The notes under the pieces are model-generated. The model saw only the letters and a program-made list of their open reading frames with translations, ran no database searches and was not told the DNA's origin. From Microvirga lotononidis (GTDB lineage: Bacteria; Pseudomonadota; Alphaproteobacteria; Rhizobiales; Beijerinckiaceae): DNA of 64,000 nt. Shown here one piece after another: positions 16,866-25,092 of the stretch. Made by a program: the position numbers and the translations under genes. The stretch covers positions 310,001-374,000 of the forward strand of contig NZ_CP141049.1 in the NCBI RefSeq assembly GCF_034627025.1. Reading direction: 5' to 3'. Numbering within the stretch: the stretch's first letter is position 1; each line of letters starts with the position of its first letter.

Positions 16866-16903
16866 GGTCCATATGTTGGACTGATTGTTTTTCATATTGG
16901 ACC
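16866..16903. promoter_or_regulatory. Divergent operator candidate between the sugar-acid operon and dgoK-like gene
   Basis: GGTCC-A-TATG at the left is mirrored by CATA-T-TGGACC at the right, with the half-sites centred about 27 bases apart. TTGGAC also recurs inside. It fills the AT-rich gap between two divergent starts (16852 and 16958). The likely ligand is the IclR domain encoded in the operon; a GntR-type protein from elsewhere is possible. Confidence 0.55.
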
Positions 16904-16957
16904 TTACGTGTCCTTGGTTTATGGGTCAAGGAGATCAAACTAACGGATGGAAACGCC

Positions 16958-17899
16958 ATGACGCTCGACGTGACCCGCCTTCGCATCATTCTGGACTGGG
17001 GGACGACCTCGTTTCGCGCCCTGCTCGTGACACCGGACGGAACAGTTCGCGATCGCATAGAGACTGAGGAGGGCATTCAGTCTGTCCGCGAGGGGGACTT
17101 CCTCGGCGTGCTCCAACGCGCCATCGCGCCGTGGCGTGCCGCCTATGGGTTTCTTCCGGTCTATGCGGCTGGCATGATCGGCAGTCGTAATGGCTGGATC
17201 GAGATGCCGTATGTTCCGACACCAGCGGATTCGCGGGATCTCGCCGCCCAGGTGAAGAACCTGCCTCTGCCGGATGGCGGCACCATCACATTCCTGCCGG
17301 GCCTCACCGACCGCTCAGCACATCCGTTCCCCGACGTAATGCGCGGGGAGGAGACCCAGCTCGTGGGCTTCGGGCTTGATAAGGACATTACGGTCGTACT
17401 TCCGGGGACCCATGCCAAGTGGGCCCGGATTGCCGGCAGACGGATCGCCGCGTTCCAGACCCTCGTGACGGGGGAGATATTCAGTACGCTCTCTCGCCAC
17501 TCGTTCCTGTCGAAGGTTGCACGCAGACCCGCAACGTCAAATTGGGATGCCTTCCTGAAGGGCGTTGCTCTTGTCCGCGACGACAAGCGGACTGCAGGGC
17601 TTCTGACCCATCTCTTTGCCGTAAGGACCGGCTGGCTCTCAGGCGCCCTCGTGCCAGAGCAGATGACTGACTACTTATCCGGCCTTGTCGTGGCATCTGA
17701 ATTCCGAGAAGCAAAGGCGCTCGGATGGTTCACGGATGGCGATCGAATCGCTGTTGTCGGTGACGACGACCTCGTTGAGGTCTACGAGCGGGTCGCCGGC
17801 GCGTTCGGTCTCAGCCTCGAACCCGCCCCCGAGGATGCAGCAGTGCGCGGCTGTCTAGCCGTGGCGCGGATCGCCGAGGACATTCATCCCGCGGCGTGA
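16958..17899 (+). CDS. dgoK: 2-dehydro-3-deoxygalactonokinase
   Basis: The enzyme phosphorylates 2-keto-3-deoxygalactonate (DeLey-Doudoroff-type galactonate pathway) in the cytoplasm. The 313-residue product has the DgoK/ASKHA features: the N-terminal phosphate loop LDWGTTSFRA, AAGMIGSRNGW, and the Thr/His-containing VLPGTHAKW. A long open frame extends far upstream, but it is a shadow of the gene on the other strand. The ATG at 16958 starts the recognisable domain. It is divergent from the sugar-acid operon and probably controlled by the shared palindrome. Confidence 0.88.
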   Translation: MTLDVTRLRIILDWGTTSFRALLVTPDGTVRDRIETEEGIQSVREGDFLGVLQRAIAPWRAAYGFLPVYAAGMIGSRNGWIEMPYVPTPADSRDLAAQVKNLPLPDGGTITFLPGLTDRSAHPFPDVMRGEETQLVGFGLDKDITVVLPGTHAKWARIAGRRIAAFQTLVTGEIFSTLSRHSFLSKVARRPATSNWDAFLKGVALVRDDKRTAGLLTHLFAVRTGWLSGALVPEQMTDYLSGLVVASEFREAKALGWFTDGDRIAVVGDDDLVEVYERVAGAFGLSLEPAPEDAAVRGCLAVARIAEDIHPAA

Positions 17900-17928
17900 G
17901 CCGGCAGGGATGGGCGGAGGCGATCATA

Positions 17929-18620
17929 ATGGAGCATAAGGCCTGAGACCGGGAGTATCTGGGACTTCTTCAGACATTCCTCGCTGCAACCGCCGGGGTT
18001 GGGAACAACTTTTGCTTCCAGCTTCTCAGGGCACTGCCGGTCGCGGAGATTGTCGTCCTGCGCTCGACCGGAGCACTCGCTCTCACCATCATTTTCCTGG
18101 CCGGTCGCTGTCTGATACGCACCATGCGCGGCAACCCCGCCATTCCGTCAGCTGCTTGGAACCGATGGGTCGCATTCCGTGCTGGATGTGAGGCCGCCGC
18201 CGCCGGCTTTCTCATAGTCGCGGTAACGCATCTGCCCATTACCCTCGTAACCGGTGTCCTGATGACTGTTCCCCTCTTGGTCACGGTACTCGGCAAGGCG
18301 ATCCTTAACGAGCACGCGTCCCGCGGCATCTGGATTGCGATCAGCATCGGATTTGCCGGAACGCTCCTGCTGCTGCGGCCCGGCTTGGACCTGTCGCCTC
18401 TCGGCCTGACGAGTGCCGGCCTCAGCGCATTGTGCTTCGCGGGGCGCGACGTGACCACGCGCCATCTGCCGCGGCTGAGCGGCGCCCTACGCTTGACTCT
18501 GACCGCCAATGCAGCGACGCTCACTCCCGGTCTCGCGTTGACCTTCGTGCAGCTGTGGGACCCTCCATCCCAGGACCAAATACTCACTATCGCCGTGGGC
18601 GTCCTCCTCTACGTGGCGAG
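17929..18620 (+). pseudogene. DMT/EamA-family transporter, dead
   Basis: From an ATG at 17929 the frame reads MEHKA, then TGA at 17944-17946. It then resumes without a start as DREYLGLLQTFLAATAGVGN, followed by LPVAEIVVLRSTGALALTII and several membrane segments. This is the beginning of an EamA-type drug/metabolite transporter with a nonsense codon at position 6. The 3-prime end is also lost: the frame passes at about 18620 directly into a transposase tail. About seven of the usual ten membrane segments remain. No alternative start close to the beginning is apparent. Confidence 0.65.
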
Positions 18621-18768
18621 CAATGTGCGGCAATGGGGCCTCAGGCTCCGGGAGCGGGTCGGCTTCAAGCGAGCAGCCGTTGCCATGGCGAGGAAACTCG
18701 CCGTTGTCATGCACACGATGCTGAGAACTGGCGAGTTCTTTGATCGGTCCGCCAGCACGGCCGCCTGA
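18621..18768 (+). mobile_element. IS110-family transposase remnant (C-terminal tail)
   Basis: About 48 residues read in frame with the dead transporter: RQWGLRLRERVGFKRAAVAM, then ARKLAVVMHTMLRTGEFF. This matches the well-conserved end of IS110-type (DEDD) transposases, in which a W-G-x-x-L-x-x-R-x-G-x-K-x-A-x-V-A-x-A-R-K-L-A-V-x-M-H pattern precedes the stop. Nothing of the catalytic domain remains upstream. The junction at about 18620 marks a deletion or insertion that fused the two genes. Confidence 0.6.
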
Positions 18769-19183
18769 GAGCGCACCGGAGCACGGGGGACCGGCCATGA
18801 CTTGAAGCTGAGCCACAGGTAGATTGCGTTCTCTCTTCGGACGCGCCGAGACGTCCCTGCCGGGACGTAGGTCAGGTCATTCCGCTGATGGGACTGCAGG
18901 TGCGTGTGATCGACCCGCAGACTGCGTCGAATACATTGGAAGGCCTCCACCTGCGAAGACCATCATGCGGCGAACTGGTGTCGACCGCGAAGACAACCGT
19001 GCTCCCGGCAAGCGACCATCACCGGCGCCAAGAAGAACAAGCAGCGCGATCGCAATACCTTCTGTCCGAGATCCGTCGACCGACCAGCGATGGTATCGTC
19101 GAGCAATTTCGATAAAGGACTTGCTTAAGAGGCTGCGATTAGACAACCCCATCTAAACATCTAACTCAACCCCCTTGCCGAGG
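18769..19183. other. Intergenic stretch with no supported gene
   Basis: Overlapping open frames on both strands are short and have no domain, signal peptide or good ribosome site. The stretch lies between the transposase remnant and the leftward rid-like gene and may be decayed mobile DNA. Confidence 0.4.
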
Positions 19184-19684
19184 CTACGGCCGGACAGCCG
19201 TGACCTCGATCTCGACCAGAAAGCCTGGGTTCGCCAATCCGGCGACTTGAAATACAGACCGGGTCGGTAAGTTCGGCTGCTCAGTGGTCCCGAAGAACTG
19301 GGTATATCCCTGCATGAACCCAGCGAAATCCATCTTCCCGCCCTTACCCGGATCGCCAACGAGGAAGACCTGCATTCTGACCACATCTCCCATTTTCAGT
19401 CCGATCGAGCTCAACGTCTTCTCGATCGATCGCAGAACAGTTTCAGTCTGTGTCTTCGTGTCGCCATAGGCTTCGATGGTGTTCTTCGCGGCGCTCTGGT
19501 TTGAAACCGGCGGAACCGCACCGCTGATATAAACTGTCGTCTTGCCCGCGGGAATTTCAACGGCCTGCGCGATCGGGAAGTCCGAATTCGGGATCTTATG
19601 CCGGGTGACGTCCTGGGCGGAAGCAGGCGCAACAAGAGCAAGGAACGTCACAAGCGCTGACGCCCCAACAAGCCGGTGTATCAT
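19184..19684 (-). CDS. Exported RidA (YjgF/UK114) family protein
   Basis: RidA enzymes hydrolyse reactive enamines/imines released by PLP enzymes and flavin amine oxidases. This 166-residue member is unusual in having a signal peptide (about 1-24, ending ASAQ), so it acts in the periplasm. The key arginine of the family is kept as Arg142 in PTRSVFQVA, and the trailing VEIEVTAV is also typical. It is the last gene of a leftward set with a cytochrome c and a flavin amine oxidase, consistent with a role in hydrolysing the imine product of that oxidase. Confidence 0.87.
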   Translation of the reverse strand: MIHRLVGASALVTFLALVAPASAQDVTRHKIPNSDFPIAQAVEIPAGKTTVYISGAVPPVSNQSAAKNTIEAYGDTKTQTETVLRSIEKTLSSIGLKMGDVVRMQVFLVGDPGKGGKMDFAGFMQGYTQFFGTTEQPNLPTRSVFQVAGLANPGFLVEIEVTAVRP

Positions 19685-19725
19685 TATTATCTCCAGTAGG
19701 TTGGTGGAACGGATCGGATTACTGT

Positions 19726-20157
19726 CTAGCGTGACTGCGTCACTTCCTGGGCTGTCACCTTGTCCTCGTAGGAGTTGCCAAAGTGCGTCCGCACGTAGTT
19801 CACAACCTCGGCAACCTGCTCATCAGTCATCATCTTGCCAACAGGAGGCATACCATTGAGGCCGTGGAGGACCACAGTAATCGGATAGCCCGCGGCCTCA
19901 AGCTTTGGATTGCTGGCGAGGGGAGGATAAATGCCCGCGCCAGAGGCACCCTTGCCACCTGGCATATGGCATGCTGCGCACACGTTGTTGAACAACGCCT
20001 CGCCAGACTTGTGGGCAAAGACCCGCGTGGGGCTCAATCTCGGCTCAGCTGAGGGCTGAGCTGCTTCCTGAGCGCTCGTGCTGACTGCGCAGGCGACGGT
20101 GAATGCAGTTGCCAGACCATAGGCGCTCATGACCCGCTTCGTGGTTTCGAACATCAC
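19726..20157 (-). CDS. Periplasmic c-type cytochrome
   Basis: This 143-residue protein has a signal peptide (about 1-30) and one heme c site, CAACH (Cys60, Cys63, His64). Possible axial Met residues lie in GMPPVGKMM near the end. The overall pattern (ALFNNVCAACH, YPPLASNP, MTDEQVAEVVNYVRTHFGN) is that of a class I cytochrome subunit of periplasmic dehydrogenases. It sits between the amine oxidase and RidA genes and is the natural electron acceptor for the oxidase. Confidence 0.9.
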   Translation of the reverse strand: MMFETTKRVMSAYGLATAFTVACAVSTSAQEAAQPSAEPRLSPTRVFAHKSGEALFNNVCAACHMPGGKGASGAGIYPPLASNPKLEAAGYPITVVLHGLNGMPPVGKMMTDEQVAEVVNYVRTHFGNSYEDKVTAQEVTQSR

Positions 20158-20199
20158 GGAATCCTTCGGAATAATTGAGGAATGACCTGTTGGAGTGCA

Positions 20200-21801
20200 T
20201 CAGCTCGCCAGGACCCGTTTGTGCAGTCGCGAGATTGCATCAAGCGACGACAGGATCGCGCCTTCCATCCAGGCTGGAATGTAGGAAGCATGCTCGCCCG
20301 CAAGGACGATGCGGCCGTCAATCTGGCAGAGGTTGTCGTAATGATCCTTCCGCGCTTCTTCAGTCCAGTCGCCGGCACAGCCGAGTGTAAACGGGACTCG
20401 GTGCCAAGCGACTGAAATCCCAGTCTCGAATTCCTGGCGGTATTGTGGATGAATCTGGGCGCCGAACTCGACCGCTTGCCTCACGCGCTCGGCAGGGTCC
20501 ATAGCTGTGAGTTCGTATGAGTTAGGGCCGTTCCAAGTATAGGCCCCTAACAGCACCCCCTTGCCGCCCTGGTTATACCCAGTGCTGGGGTACGAGATCT
20601 GGGATATCGGCAGATCCGTGTAGCTGATGCCGCCATAAATCCGCTCATCTTCCTCCCAGAACCGGCGCTTGAACTGCAGGCCGACCTTCACTGATGACGC
20701 ATAGGGTACCGCGCCAATAGCGGCCTGCATCGCGGCGCCGACATTCAGCTCGATTTGGCTCAGGATCGTCAGAGGAATTGTGCAGACACACCAGTCGCCG
20801 GTCGCCTGAAGCGTTGTTCCCGGCTTCGTCGTGTCTTCATACGTAACCGTGACACCCTTCTCGTCCTGTTGAATAGCCTTTACCTTCGCATTGTAGCGGA
20901 TGATGTCACCAAGTTCCCTAGCGAAGGCCTTGCCGATCATGTCCATGCCGCCAACCGGCTGGAACATGGTTGTCTGAAACTCGTAGAGCGAAAAGTTGGC
21001 CAGCGATCGCCAGAGGCGCGAGTTCAGAACCTCGGTGAACTTGATCGGTTCGCTGTCGGTCGGACGTGCAGTTAGACCGCCGCCGGGATCCTGCGTATAG
21101 CCTCGGTACTCAGAAGTCAGGTGCCCAGCCTTATAATTGTAATCCTTATCGAGCGCGCCCCAGGACTTCAGAGCCTGCAGCAGGATCTCTTGGTCTTCCT
21201 TCGACACGACGTCTTCGAGCTTACCTTGCTGTGTAACCTTCGCCAACAGCTCCGACACACCTCCAGTGAAGTCGGTCTTGATATCCTTGATACGTTGCGG
21301 CTTACCGCCGAACGCCTTGGCAGAATGCAGAAAGGCATTGTGATTGAGCTGCTGGAATGGTTCAAGCTGAACGCCCAGACGCCTGCAATAGTCCAACAGC
21401 GCATGGTGGTGGTACGGGATGCGCCAGGGACCTGGATTGATGTACATCCCGGAGTCGAATTCACACTTCTGCGTTGCCCCGCCGAGCTCGGTGAAAGTGT
21501 CCCCGCCACGCAAAGACCAGTTCCGGCCACCTGGCCTCTGGTTGAATTCGAGGATCTGGACCTTGTACCCTGCCTTCCTCAATTCCAAGGCAGCGGTCAT
21601 ACCGGCAAGCCCGGCGCCGAGCACGAGGACCGATGCGCCTTTTGCATCGCCATCGAGCTTGATCGGCCCTGTGTAACCGGACTCAGCCGCGAAGCCCAGG
21701 CTCGTCATTGCCTGATACATGGCTGCGCTACCAGCGGTCATGCCGATCATGGCAAGCAGGTTGCGACGGCTCATGCCCTGTGATCCAGACCCTTTTTGCA
21801 T
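20200..21801 (-). CDS. Flavin monoamine oxidase/dehydrogenase, Tat-exported
   Basis: The 533-residue protein begins with a twin-arginine signal (SRRNLLAMIGMTAGSAAM, from about residue 10), so it is folded with FAD before export. The FAD dinucleotide site is VLVLGAGLAGMTAALELRKA, followed by RPGGRNWSLRGG. The C-terminal FAD contact is RIVLAGEHASY. This is the monoamine-oxidase/L-amino-acid-oxidase/nicotine-oxidase fold. The ATG at 21801 was chosen because GAGGG lies just before it. The next genes encode a cytochrome c and an exported RidA, suggesting a dehydrogenase that gives its electrons to the cytochrome, not to oxygen. Confidence 0.9.
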   Translation of the reverse strand: MQKGSGSQGMSRRNLLAMIGMTAGSAAMYQAMTSLGFAAESGYTGPIKLDGDAKGASVLVLGAGLAGMTAALELRKAGYKVQILEFNQRPGGRNWSLRGGDTFTELGGATQKCEFDSGMYINPGPWRIPYHHHALLDYCRRLGVQLEPFQQLNHNAFLHSAKAFGGKPQRIKDIKTDFTGGVSELLAKVTQQGKLEDVVSKEDQEILLQALKSWGALDKDYNYKAGHLTSEYRGYTQDPGGGLTARPTDSEPIKFTEVLNSRLWRSLANFSLYEFQTTMFQPVGGMDMIGKAFARELGDIIRYNAKVKAIQQDEKGVTVTYEDTTKPGTTLQATGDWCVCTIPLTILSQIELNVGAAMQAAIGAVPYASSVKVGLQFKRRFWEEDERIYGGISYTDLPISQISYPSTGYNQGGKGVLLGAYTWNGPNSYELTAMDPAERVRQAVEFGAQIHPQYRQEFETGISVAWHRVPFTLGCAGDWTEEARKDHYDNLCQIDGRIVLAGEHASYIPAWMEGAILSSLDAISRLHKRVLAS

Positions 21802-22005
21802 TTTTCCCTCGTTCGAATAGACCGGCGAGGCAGCTTCCGCCGCTGCCGGCAGCGCTAATAGACCCCGATTTGGCACCTACCCGAAGAGGTAGCGGCGCAT
21901 TGATTTTCGACTTGGTGCCAGTTTTCGGGGCAACTTGTGTGTTGCTTAAGCTTCTTGGGGGACCCGCCGGATCCTCCCCGGTAGGTCCTTTTCTCTCTCG
22001 ACTTC

Positions 22006-23454
22006 CTACTTTCCTGCGACGTTTGATAGCGTATCGAAAATCATTTGCGTTCCCTCATCGAGCGACTTCACGGCAATGCGCTCGTCATTGCCATGCATCC
22101 GTTCCAAGGTATTGTTATCCAACGGGTACGGATAAATGCCGTAGACCGGTACACCCCGTTGGCGCCACGCCGAGGCGTCCGTTCCCGCCTCAAACAGGGC
22201 CGAAACCACCTCTGACTGCGGCCAGACCTTTTTGCTGCTCTCGGCCAGTGCCTTGTAGAGTTCGGTTTCCGTGGAGGAGGCTGCGGCCTTCGAAGCCTTG
22301 TCGTAATAGTCCCGCGCCTCGGCATCAGACATGGTTCCGGCCAAGGACACTTTCACTGACGAATCATCAATGGCAGCCTCGACTTGCTTGAGCACGTCCC
22401 ATGGAACCGAACCTGGCACGAGGCGGACATTGATGTACGCCTCAGCGGCGCCCGGGATGACATTTTCCTTGACCCCCGCTTTAACGATCGTCGTCGCGAC
22501 CGTGTTGCGCATCAGGGCATGCCACAGGAGAGGATAATCTCCTTTCTCTGACACCCGCTTGCCGGCCTCCCGCAATGCGGCCGGGTCCTCACTCTTTGCG
22601 AGCATCGAAAGGTCCGCGGCCAGCGGGCCCTCGGTGCTCTTGGAAAGGGCCTCAAAGTAGGCTCGCGTTTGGGGGGTCAAGGTCGGGTCGGTATCCCAGA
22701 CCGAGACCTTGGCCAAAGCTCGAGTAAGACGTCCTATCGCGCTGTCCGGCATCGGGCGTGATGAGTGAGTAGGGGTACCCAAAACTTCAAGTTTCAGACC
22801 TGAGTAAATCTTATCACGCGTGGTGATATTGACCTGCCTCGTGACTCCACCTTTGTCCTGGAAAATCCAGCCGCCTTCGTTCAGAGCAAATTCGGCATCG
22901 ATCTTGTCCCAGTGATTTTTGGCAAGCCAAGTGGTGCCATACTCGCCGGCTTCCTCGTCTGCTTCAGCCAGGAAAATCACGTCTCGGGCTAGCGGTTTCT
23001 TGCTTTCAGCCAGCATCAGAACCGCTTGGGCAAAGACGGCTTGGCCTCCCTTGAAATCCATAGCGCCGCGCCCAAGAACAAAGCCGTCTTTAATCACCCC
23101 TCCGAATGGATCGACTGTCCAAGTTGCCCGCTCGACGGGAACCACATCCGAGTGCCCGGCGAGGAGAACAGGTCGCTTGCTCCCGTCCCCTTTCAGACGG
23201 GCGATGAAATGTGCACGTCCTTCGTCCGGCGTTTTGATGATTTCGTTCGGAATCCCGGCCGCGTCGAAGATCTTTTTCAGATACTCAGCTTGCTCGATCG
23301 TTCGCCCTGGAGGGTTGCTGGTATCGAAGCGCAATAGATCCTGCAGCAGAGCTGCGGTCTTGCTGGAGTTTGTATCCCCAGGACCCGCAGCAGCGGTAAT
23401 GCTCCCGGCAAAAAGTGCGAGCGCGGTGAACGAAGAGACGGATATCCATTTCAC
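22006..23454 (-). CDS. M20-family metallopeptidase (carboxypeptidase/N-acyl amino acid hydrolase type), exported
   Basis: This zinc amidohydrolase cleaves peptides or N-acyl amino acids. The GTG at 23454 has GGAAG upstream and gives 482 residues with a signal peptide (about 1-22). Zinc-site motifs are LLAGHSDVVPVE (His/Asp), GRGAMDFKGG (Asp), EADEEAGEYG (Glu-Glu) and MHGNDERI (His near the C-terminus). The plan with a dimerisation insert resembles PM20D1-type enzymes. It lies upstream of the amine oxidase by about 200 bases, on the same strand, and could release the amine or amino acid that the oxidase then uses. Confidence 0.87.
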   Translation of the reverse strand: MKWISVSSFTALALFAGSITAAAGPGDTNSSKTAALLQDLLRFDTSNPPGRTIEQAEYLKKIFDAAGIPNEIIKTPDEGRAHFIARLKGDGSKRPVLLAGHSDVVPVERATWTVDPFGGVIKDGFVLGRGAMDFKGGQAVFAQAVLMLAESKKPLARDVIFLAEADEEAGEYGTTWLAKNHWDKIDAEFALNEGGWIFQDKGGVTRQVNITTRDKIYSGLKLEVLGTPTHSSRPMPDSAIGRLTRALAKVSVWDTDPTLTPQTRAYFEALSKSTEGPLAADLSMLAKSEDPAALREAGKRVSEKGDYPLLWHALMRNTVATTIVKAGVKENVIPGAAEAYINVRLVPGSVPWDVLKQVEAAIDDSSVKVSLAGTMSDAEARDYYDKASKAAASSTETELYKALAESSKKVWPQSEVVSALFEAGTDASAWRQRGVPVYGIYPYPLDNNTLERMHGNDERIAVKSLDEGTQMIFDTLSNVAGK

Positions 23455-23903
23455 GACAGAGCTTCCTTCCTTGAAATGGGCGAAGGAAACCATCCGCGTC
23501 TGTGCGCGAGACTTCGCCGGGTCACTCAGAGGACGATTGCTTGTTACTGGAGGTCCCGCAGAGACAATGCCCCTCCCACACGGGCCGCTTCGAGAATCTA
23601 AGGTGCAGCTACGGCTCGGAGAACATACAAAATATAATTTTTGAGGCGAGTTAGTCTTTATGACACATTGATGATGAATATTGCTGCTTTAGATTCGTCA
23701 TTCCGAATACGTTCGATCACAAAACAAAAAGAAATTCATCAGAAAAATTTATACTTCAAAGCGGCCTGCATGGTTGCCGAGAGCCAGGAATGTGCCACTG
23801 GACCGGCGCATGCTGAAGATGCTTTAAACGGCATCACCTTTGGTTAGCACCGAATGATTGCTATCTTGAGCAGATCGACCGTTCCTATCGTCAGACCCCA
23901 CTA
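23455..23903. other. Intergenic stretch, partly AT-rich
   Basis: No gene is supported. Bases 23630-23770 are strikingly AT-rich for this genome and include several A and T runs. They lie upstream of the leftward M20 gene (possible promoter) and next to the IS element. No inverted repeat was evident. Confidence 0.4.
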
Positions 23904-24743
23904 GGGCGTGTCATCGTTTGATCCAATCGAGTGTAGCGGCGAGACAGAGAATGCCCATGAACGATGAGGCGGTCTTCTCATAGCGAGTAGCAACCGCTCG
24001 CCACTCCTTCAACCGGGCCCAGAGCCGGTCGACGACATTGCGGTTGGTGTAGATCCACTCGGGACAGGCCACCGGCACCTCATGGCGCTGCGGCGGGATA
24101 GCGGGGGGTGCGCCGATGCTCCAGATGTGCTCGCGAAAGGCCTGGCTGGTGTAGCCGCGATCTCCGCCCCCACGGTGGGACACCCGGCAGTTGCTCGAGC
24201 AGCGGGATGACATGGGGCAGGCTCATGCGCCTGCCCAGGCGCGATCCGAAAGGCGATGACGTGGCCAGAGGCGTCGGCGATCACACAGACCTTGGTGCCA
24301 TAGCCGCCACGAGAGCGGCCAAGTGCTTCACGATCATCTCGCTCAGTTTGAGATCCCCTTTTCGCCGTACCCCTGCCGCCTTCTGGTGCGCCCGCACGCT
24401 CGTGCCGTCGAGAAACACCATGCCGAGCTGGACCCCACATTCCTGAACAAGGCTCAGCAAGCGCTCCCAGACGCCGGCTTTGGCCCAGCGGATGAAGATC
24501 TGGGCGGCACGCCACCAAGGGCCCAGCTCCTCCGGGACAGCCCGCCACTTGGCCGTTCTGGTGCCGCCAGAGGATGGCCGAGACGGTGCGCCGCAGATCC
24601 TGTGGCGGGGTCTTGCCTTTCGGCCGGCACGCTTCAATCAGGGGCTCCAGAAGAGCCCATTGTCCGTCGCTGAGCATTGCTCCTCCTCATCGCGGAGGAG
24701 CAAAACGCAAGTCGATCCAATCAGTTCAAGCGACAACACGCCC
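23904..24743 (-). mobile_element. IS5-family (IS427-type) element, decayed
   Basis: Inverted repeats GGGCGTGTCATCGTTTGA (23904-23921) and, inward from the other end, GGGCGTGTTGTCGCTTGA (24743-24726) match at 15 of 18 positions. A TA dinucleotide borders both ends (23902-23903 and 24744-24745), the target type of IS427-group elements. At 840 bp the element is of normal length. The ends are intact but the transposase is frameshifted several times, so it could be moved only by an enzyme supplied from elsewhere. Confidence 0.75.
23911..24677 (-). pseudogene. IS5-family transposase, multiply frameshifted
   Basis: From the ATG at 24677 the sequence reads MLSDGQWALLEPLIEACRP to RHQNG. It changes frame at about 24550 to AKWRAVPEELGPWWRAAQIF. 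It changes again near the CGAAAAGGGG run to ERDDREALGRSRGGYGTKVC. Two more shifts bracket LPHVIPLLEQLPGVP before GDRGYTSQAFREHIW and DRLWARLKEWRAVATRYEKT. The step at the A4G4 run could be the programmed -1 shift known for this group; the other three are damage. The DDE motifs are recognisable but lie in different frames. Confidence 0.75.
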
Positions 24744-25092
24744 TAATCGTGAGACGATCCTGATCTGTGAAGTTGAGAGCAGTTTACAGGATCGCTCACG
24801 GCGCAGGCCTAGGCCGATCCGGATTCGGCAGCGCCGCTACTTGAACAATCGGATTGAGTAGGATCATGCGCCATCAAACGGCGGCCCCGGCCGATGCTCG
24901 GACTCCGGCCCCCTCAACTCACGTAAGCCTCGGCGACATCAAGATAGCGCACACGATGTGCGCACAGCAGGCGAAGTCCGCGTACAATCCGCAGCCATCG
25001 TTGGCAGAGCAATTCGATCCGCTTGCCGCCTGACCCTGTGACGACATCTCCGCTGTCCCACGCCGTTGTCACAAATCTGCGGCGCAACCTCT
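24744..25092. other. Intergenic stretch with no supported gene
   Basis: It lies between the IS element and the leftward aldehyde dehydrogenase gene. Short minus-strand frames at 24914-25142 have neither a family nor a ribosome site. No T-tailed hairpin was seen. Confidence 0.4.

Noticed and set aside
16202..16957. Long plus-strand open frame continuing into the dgoK-like gene
   Set aside because: The part before 16958 is antisense to the DapA-family gene and has no protein-like pattern; the kinase domain starts at the ATG at 16958.
18824..19156. 110-aa plus-strand frame after the transposase tail
   Set aside because: It is Arg/Pro/Ser-rich with no domain; overlapping frames on both strands are equally open.
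23641..23847. 68-aa plus-strand frame in the AT-rich stretch
   Set aside because: It has no ribosome site or family; the AT-rich composition fits a promoter or foreign remnant better.
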